Of a DNA stretch of 13,665 bases, positions 11,336-13,665 are shown piece after piece. Source of the stretch: Candidatus Aminicenantes bacterium UBA2199. GTDB taxonomy: Bacteria > Acidobacteriota > Aminicenantia > UBA2199. Each line of letters begins with the position of its first letter. Within the stretch, counting starts at the first letter, position 1. The notes beneath the pieces were generated by a model, which did no database searches, was not told where the DNA came from, and saw only the letters and a list, made by a program, of their open reading frames with translations. The position numbers and the translations under genes are program-made. The DNA is taken from assembly GCA_002327965.1 (NCBI GenBank), contig DCVB01000076.1, forward strand, positions 1-13,665, written 5' to 3'.

Positions 11336-12334
11336 ATGAACAAAAAATGGGTTGTGCTGGTGATGATAGCGGTCATGTTATCACAGTGCAAAAGAAAAAC
11401 CGACGAAGCCAGGGATCAAGCCGGGGGCGAAACCGCCGCCGCCCTGGAGCAGAAGGTCATCCTGACCGTCGGCGATGTCAGCCGGACCAACCGCGACCTG
11501 AAGAATTTCATCCGCCAGCAATATTCCGATATTTTCGAAAAGAAGGACAACGACAAGCTCCTGTCGCGCCTGTTCGATGTCTTCAGCGAGCAACAGGTCA
11601 TCCTGTTCAAGGCTCAAAAGGAAGGAGTCACGGTGGAAGACGAGGAAGTCGCCGCCTTTTTGGCCGAGGCCCGTTCGCGGGGGCAGGCCCCCGACCTCGA
11701 CCGCGAGATGGTGCGAAACACCTTGATGGTGCAGAAATTCCTGCTGGCCGCGGCCTACCGGGAGATCGACGTGCCGGATACCGATATCGCCGCCTACTAC
11801 GAAGAGCATCTGGACGACTACCGGAAGAGCGAGGAGATCGAACTGCACCAGATCATGGTCGACGATCGCGAGAAGCTGCTGCGGATCCGTTCCGAACTGC
11901 TCAACCAGCCGGGGCGCTTCGCCGAGGTCGCCCGCGACGAATCCATTGCCCCCGAGACGGGCAGGGACGGCCTGATGGGGTTCTTTGAGAAGGGGACGCT
12001 GCCCCAGGAGATGGAGGAAGTGGTCTTCTCCCTGAAAGAGAACGAGATCAGCCCCATCGTCGAATCGCCCTATGGCTTCCATCTCTTCAAGGTCTCGCGC
12101 CGGCGCCGGTCGCGCATGCAGCCGCTGGCATCGGTCCGGGACGAGATCCGGAGCAAGCTGCTCTCGGCCAGGATGACCGCCGCCTATGACGACTTCCTGC
12201 AGGCGCTGAAAACCGAGATCCCGCTGCGCGCCCATTATGAAAACCTTTATTTTTCCTATAAGAATCCCGATCCCGGAGCGAACGACAATGAAAACAAAAA
12301 CTTTCCTGGCAACGATCCTCCTGCTGACGGCTAG
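11336..12334 (+). CDS. Lipoprotein parvulin-type peptidyl-prolyl isomerase (PrsA/SurA-like)
   Basis: A 332-residue exported foldase. Residues 1-17 are a hydrophobic signal ending in the lipobox LSQC, with Cys18 as the lipidated residue; Gln just before the Cys is unusual. A SurA-N-like helical region (about 50-165, including RLFDVFSEQQVILFKAQKEG) precedes a PPIC rotamase domain (about 166-258, with LHQIMVDDREK, FAEVARDES, GFFEKGTLPQEMEEVVFSLK, and SPIVESPYGFHLFKV). Such proteins assist folding of secreted and outer-membrane proteins. The low-complexity, Asn/Pro/Asp-rich tail (about 308-332) overlaps the start of the next gene by 47 bases in another frame. The start has a promoter 8 bases upstream and no ribosome site. 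Confidence 0.88.
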   Translation: MNKKWVVLVMIAVMLSQCKRKTDEARDQAGGETAAALEQKVILTVGDVSRTNRDLKNFIRQQYSDIFEKKDNDKLLSRLFDVFSEQQVILFKAQKEGVTVEDEEVAAFLAEARSRGQAPDLDREMVRNTLMVQKFLLAAAYREIDVPDTDIAAYYEEHLDDYRKSEEIELHQIMVDDREKLLRIRSELLNQPGRFAEVARDESIAPETGRDGLMGFFEKGTLPQEMEEVVFSLKENEISPIVESPYGFHLFKVSRRRRSRMQPLASVRDEIRSKLLSARMTAAYDDFLQALKTEIPLRAHYENLYFSYKNPDPGANDNENKNFPGNDPPADG

Positions 12335-13244
12335 CGCCGGCTTTCTCGGCGGCGACGTCGTCGAGGAGATCTATGCGGTGGTCAACGACGAGGCGATCAC
12401 CGGCAGCGAACTGAGAAAATTCGAGGCGGACATGATCCGCTCCATGGGCATGGAACTCGAGGGCGAGGCCCTGGAAAAGGCCGTGGCCGAGTTCAGGAAG
12501 AATCTGCTGGACAAATTCATCGAGCAGAAACTGCTGCTGTCCAAGGTCAAGGAGAAGAACTACGACGTTGATGCCGACGTGGAGGCGATCATCCAGGAGA
12601 TCAAGAAACAGAACAATATTCCTTCCGATGAGGAATTGAAGGCCGCCCTGACCCGCGAGGGGATCGAGTTCGCCACCTGGAAGGACATGCTGCGCGAACA
12701 GCGCCGGCAGCAGCGGCTGGTTGCCGAGGAGGTGGGCTCCAAGATCAAGATCGACAACCCGCAGATCATGGAATATTACCGCAAGAACGCTGCGGAGTTC
12801 ACGGTTCCAGCGGAGTTCATGCTGAACTGCATCTACCTGAGCCGGAGTGACGACGGCGCCCGGCCGCAGGAGAAAATGGACCAGGTCCAGGCGGAACTGC
12901 AGTCCGGCCTTTTTGCCGATACGGCCAGGAAGTATTCCGAGCTCCCCGGCGTTGAGGAGAGCATCGCCCTGGGCCGGTTCAAGCAGGGGGAGCTGGACCC
13001 GAAACTGGAAGAGGCGGCGCTGCAACTGAAGCCGGACGAAGCCTCGGGATGGATCGAAACCGAGAACGGCTGGTACATCATCCAGCTGGCCGAGTTCAGT
13101 CCCGAGAAGTTGCGCGAGGTCAGGGAGGTCCGGGAGGATATCGTCATGATCCTGCGCGAGGCGGAACAGCAGGTCAAGCTGAAGGAATATATCGACCAGC
13201 TGAAGAAAGAGAGCTACATCAAGATTCTGAAGGAATACAAGTAG
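12288..13244 (+). CDS. Periplasmic SurA-like parvulin chaperone
   Basis: A 318-residue protein with a cleavable signal peptide (about 1-22, MKTKTFLATILLLTASAGFL). A SurA N-terminal chaperone segment follows (about 24-165): VVEEIYAVVNDEAITGSELR resembles the first strand and helix of SurA, and FRKNLLDKFIEQKLLLSKVK is the family's second helix. One PPIC rotamase domain follows (about 173-270), ending in GWIETENGWYIIQLAEF. This domain is more diverged than that of the upstream paralogue, so it may serve mainly as a chaperone. E. coli SurA has two PPIC domains; only one is present here. The start at 12288 has GGAG nine bases upstream and lies inside the upstream gene; an in-frame ATG at 12237 would bury the signal peptide. 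The two genes form an operon. Confidence 0.87.
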   Translation: MKTKTFLATILLLTASAGFLGGDVVEEIYAVVNDEAITGSELRKFEADMIRSMGMELEGEALEKAVAEFRKNLLDKFIEQKLLLSKVKEKNYDVDADVEAIIQEIKKQNNIPSDEELKAALTREGIEFATWKDMLREQRRQQRLVAEEVGSKIKIDNPQIMEYYRKNAAEFTVPAEFMLNCIYLSRSDDGARPQEKMDQVQAELQSGLFADTARKYSELPGVEESIALGRFKQGELDPKLEEAALQLKPDEASGWIETENGWYIIQLAEFSPEKLREVREVREDIVMILREAEQQVKLKEYIDQLKKESYIKILKEYK

Positions 13245-13292
13245 CCTTGCCGGCAGGAGGCGCCGGTTGCCGGGTCACTGACGGCCGCGGGT

Positions 13293-13665
13293 TCAGCGGG
13301 GGATGCCCGCGGCGGTGATGGCCTTTTCCTGCATGGAGATGATCTCGCGGTTCTTCTCGATCCCGAGCTCGACGGCCCGCTGAAAGAGCGCCTGGGGCAG
13401 GGGTTCCCCCTCGCAGAAGGATTGCACCTCGATCAGGTCACCGGAGGCGGTGGACACGATGTTGATGTCGCTATCGCTGCGCGAGTCCTCCTCGTAGTCC
13501 AGATCGGCAAGGAGCTCGCCGTCCTTGACGCCGACGGATACCGCGGCGATGGGGCGGAAGGGCGGGAAATCGGCGATCAACTGTTCGTAGACCAGGTGCT
13601 TCAGCGACAGGATCAGGGCAAGGAAAGATGCGTTGAGCGCGGCGCAGCGGGTGCCGCCGTCGGCC
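13293..13665 (-). CDS. rph: Ribonuclease PH, C-terminal part (gene enters from the window edge)
   Basis: RNase PH trims tRNA 3' ends by phosphorolysis. The 123 visible residues begin ADGGTRCAALNASFLAL, the family's phosphate-binding region (consensus QADGGTRTAA). They continue through VSVGVKDGELLADLDYEEDS with DSDINIV, the acidic catalytic strand, and STASGDLIEVQSFCEGEP (consensus GxxxEVQGTAEG). The ending QEKAITAAGIPR is a normal C-terminus. The Gly-Thr-Ala usually found after EVQ is Ser-Phe-Cys here. The gene is convergent with the parvulin pair, 48 bases apart. The start and first half lie outside the window. Confidence 0.93.
   Translation of the reverse strand, partial: ADGGTRCAALNASFLALILSLKHLVYEQLIADFPPFRPIAAVSVGVKDGELLADLDYEEDSRSDSDINIVSTASGDLIEVQSFCEGEPLPQALFQRAVELGIEKNREIISMQEKAITAAGIPR

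Noticed and set aside
13249..13266. Terminator between the SurA-like gene and rph
   Set aside because: CCGGC and GCCGG can pair over about 5 bases, but there is no T-run on either side and GC-rich DNA gives such stems often.

Overview
A GC-rich, densely packed chromosomal segment from a bacterium with a Gram-negative-type envelope: it carries RseP, a SurA-like and a lipoprotein parvulin, and CdsA/UppS/Dxr. It also has a DivIVA-type protein in a yggS-divIVA arrangement, better known from Gram-positive bacteria. Together with an exported SUMF1-fold protein and heptamer repeats in the spacers, this suggests an uncultured lineage such as Candidatus Aminicenantes or a relative of Acidobacteriota. 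That placement is a guess from gene content and was not tested. Nearly every gene is housekeeping. No phage, IS element, CRISPR array, rRNA or tRNA was seen.

Layout. 1-475 (-): 5' part of recA. 476-650: spacer with a recA promoter candidate, an inverted repeat and a heptamer array. 651-1263 (-): RHH antitoxin and PIN toxin. 1264-1581: gene-free, filled by a nested pair of inverted heptamer arrays around a small hairpin. 1582-3110 (-): zinc-ribbon membrane protein, yggS and divIVA. 3175-4800 (-): exported TPR/SUMF1 protein. 4966-5457 (+): cyclophilin. 5524-7109 (+): dCMP-deaminase family protein, P-loop kinase and coaD, overlapping end to start. 7127-11234 (-): uppS-cdsA-dxr-rseP. 11336-13244 (+): two overlapping parvulin-type chaperone genes. 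13293-13665 (-): 3' part of rph, RNase PH.

How the genes work together. The uppS operon makes the undecaprenyl carrier lipid (UppS), CDP-diacylglycerol (CdsA) and the first committed isoprenoid intermediate (Dxr), and ends with the site-2 protease RseP. The divergent parvulin pair would handle exported proteins, so the two operons form an envelope-biogenesis block sharing a 101-base intergenic region. CoaD and perhaps the kinase before it belong to cofactor or nucleotide metabolism.

Two non-coding patterns stand out. First, four operon-leading genes have a good -35/-10 promoter whose -10 box ends only 6-8 bases before the ATG, with no Shine-Dalgarno sequence. This predicts leaderless mRNAs, while operon-internal genes mostly carry Shine-Dalgarno sites. 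Second, three unrelated repeat families, all with an exact 7-base period, occur in the spacers as inverted pairs. One pair runs into the toxin stop codon and another abuts the divIVA stop codon.
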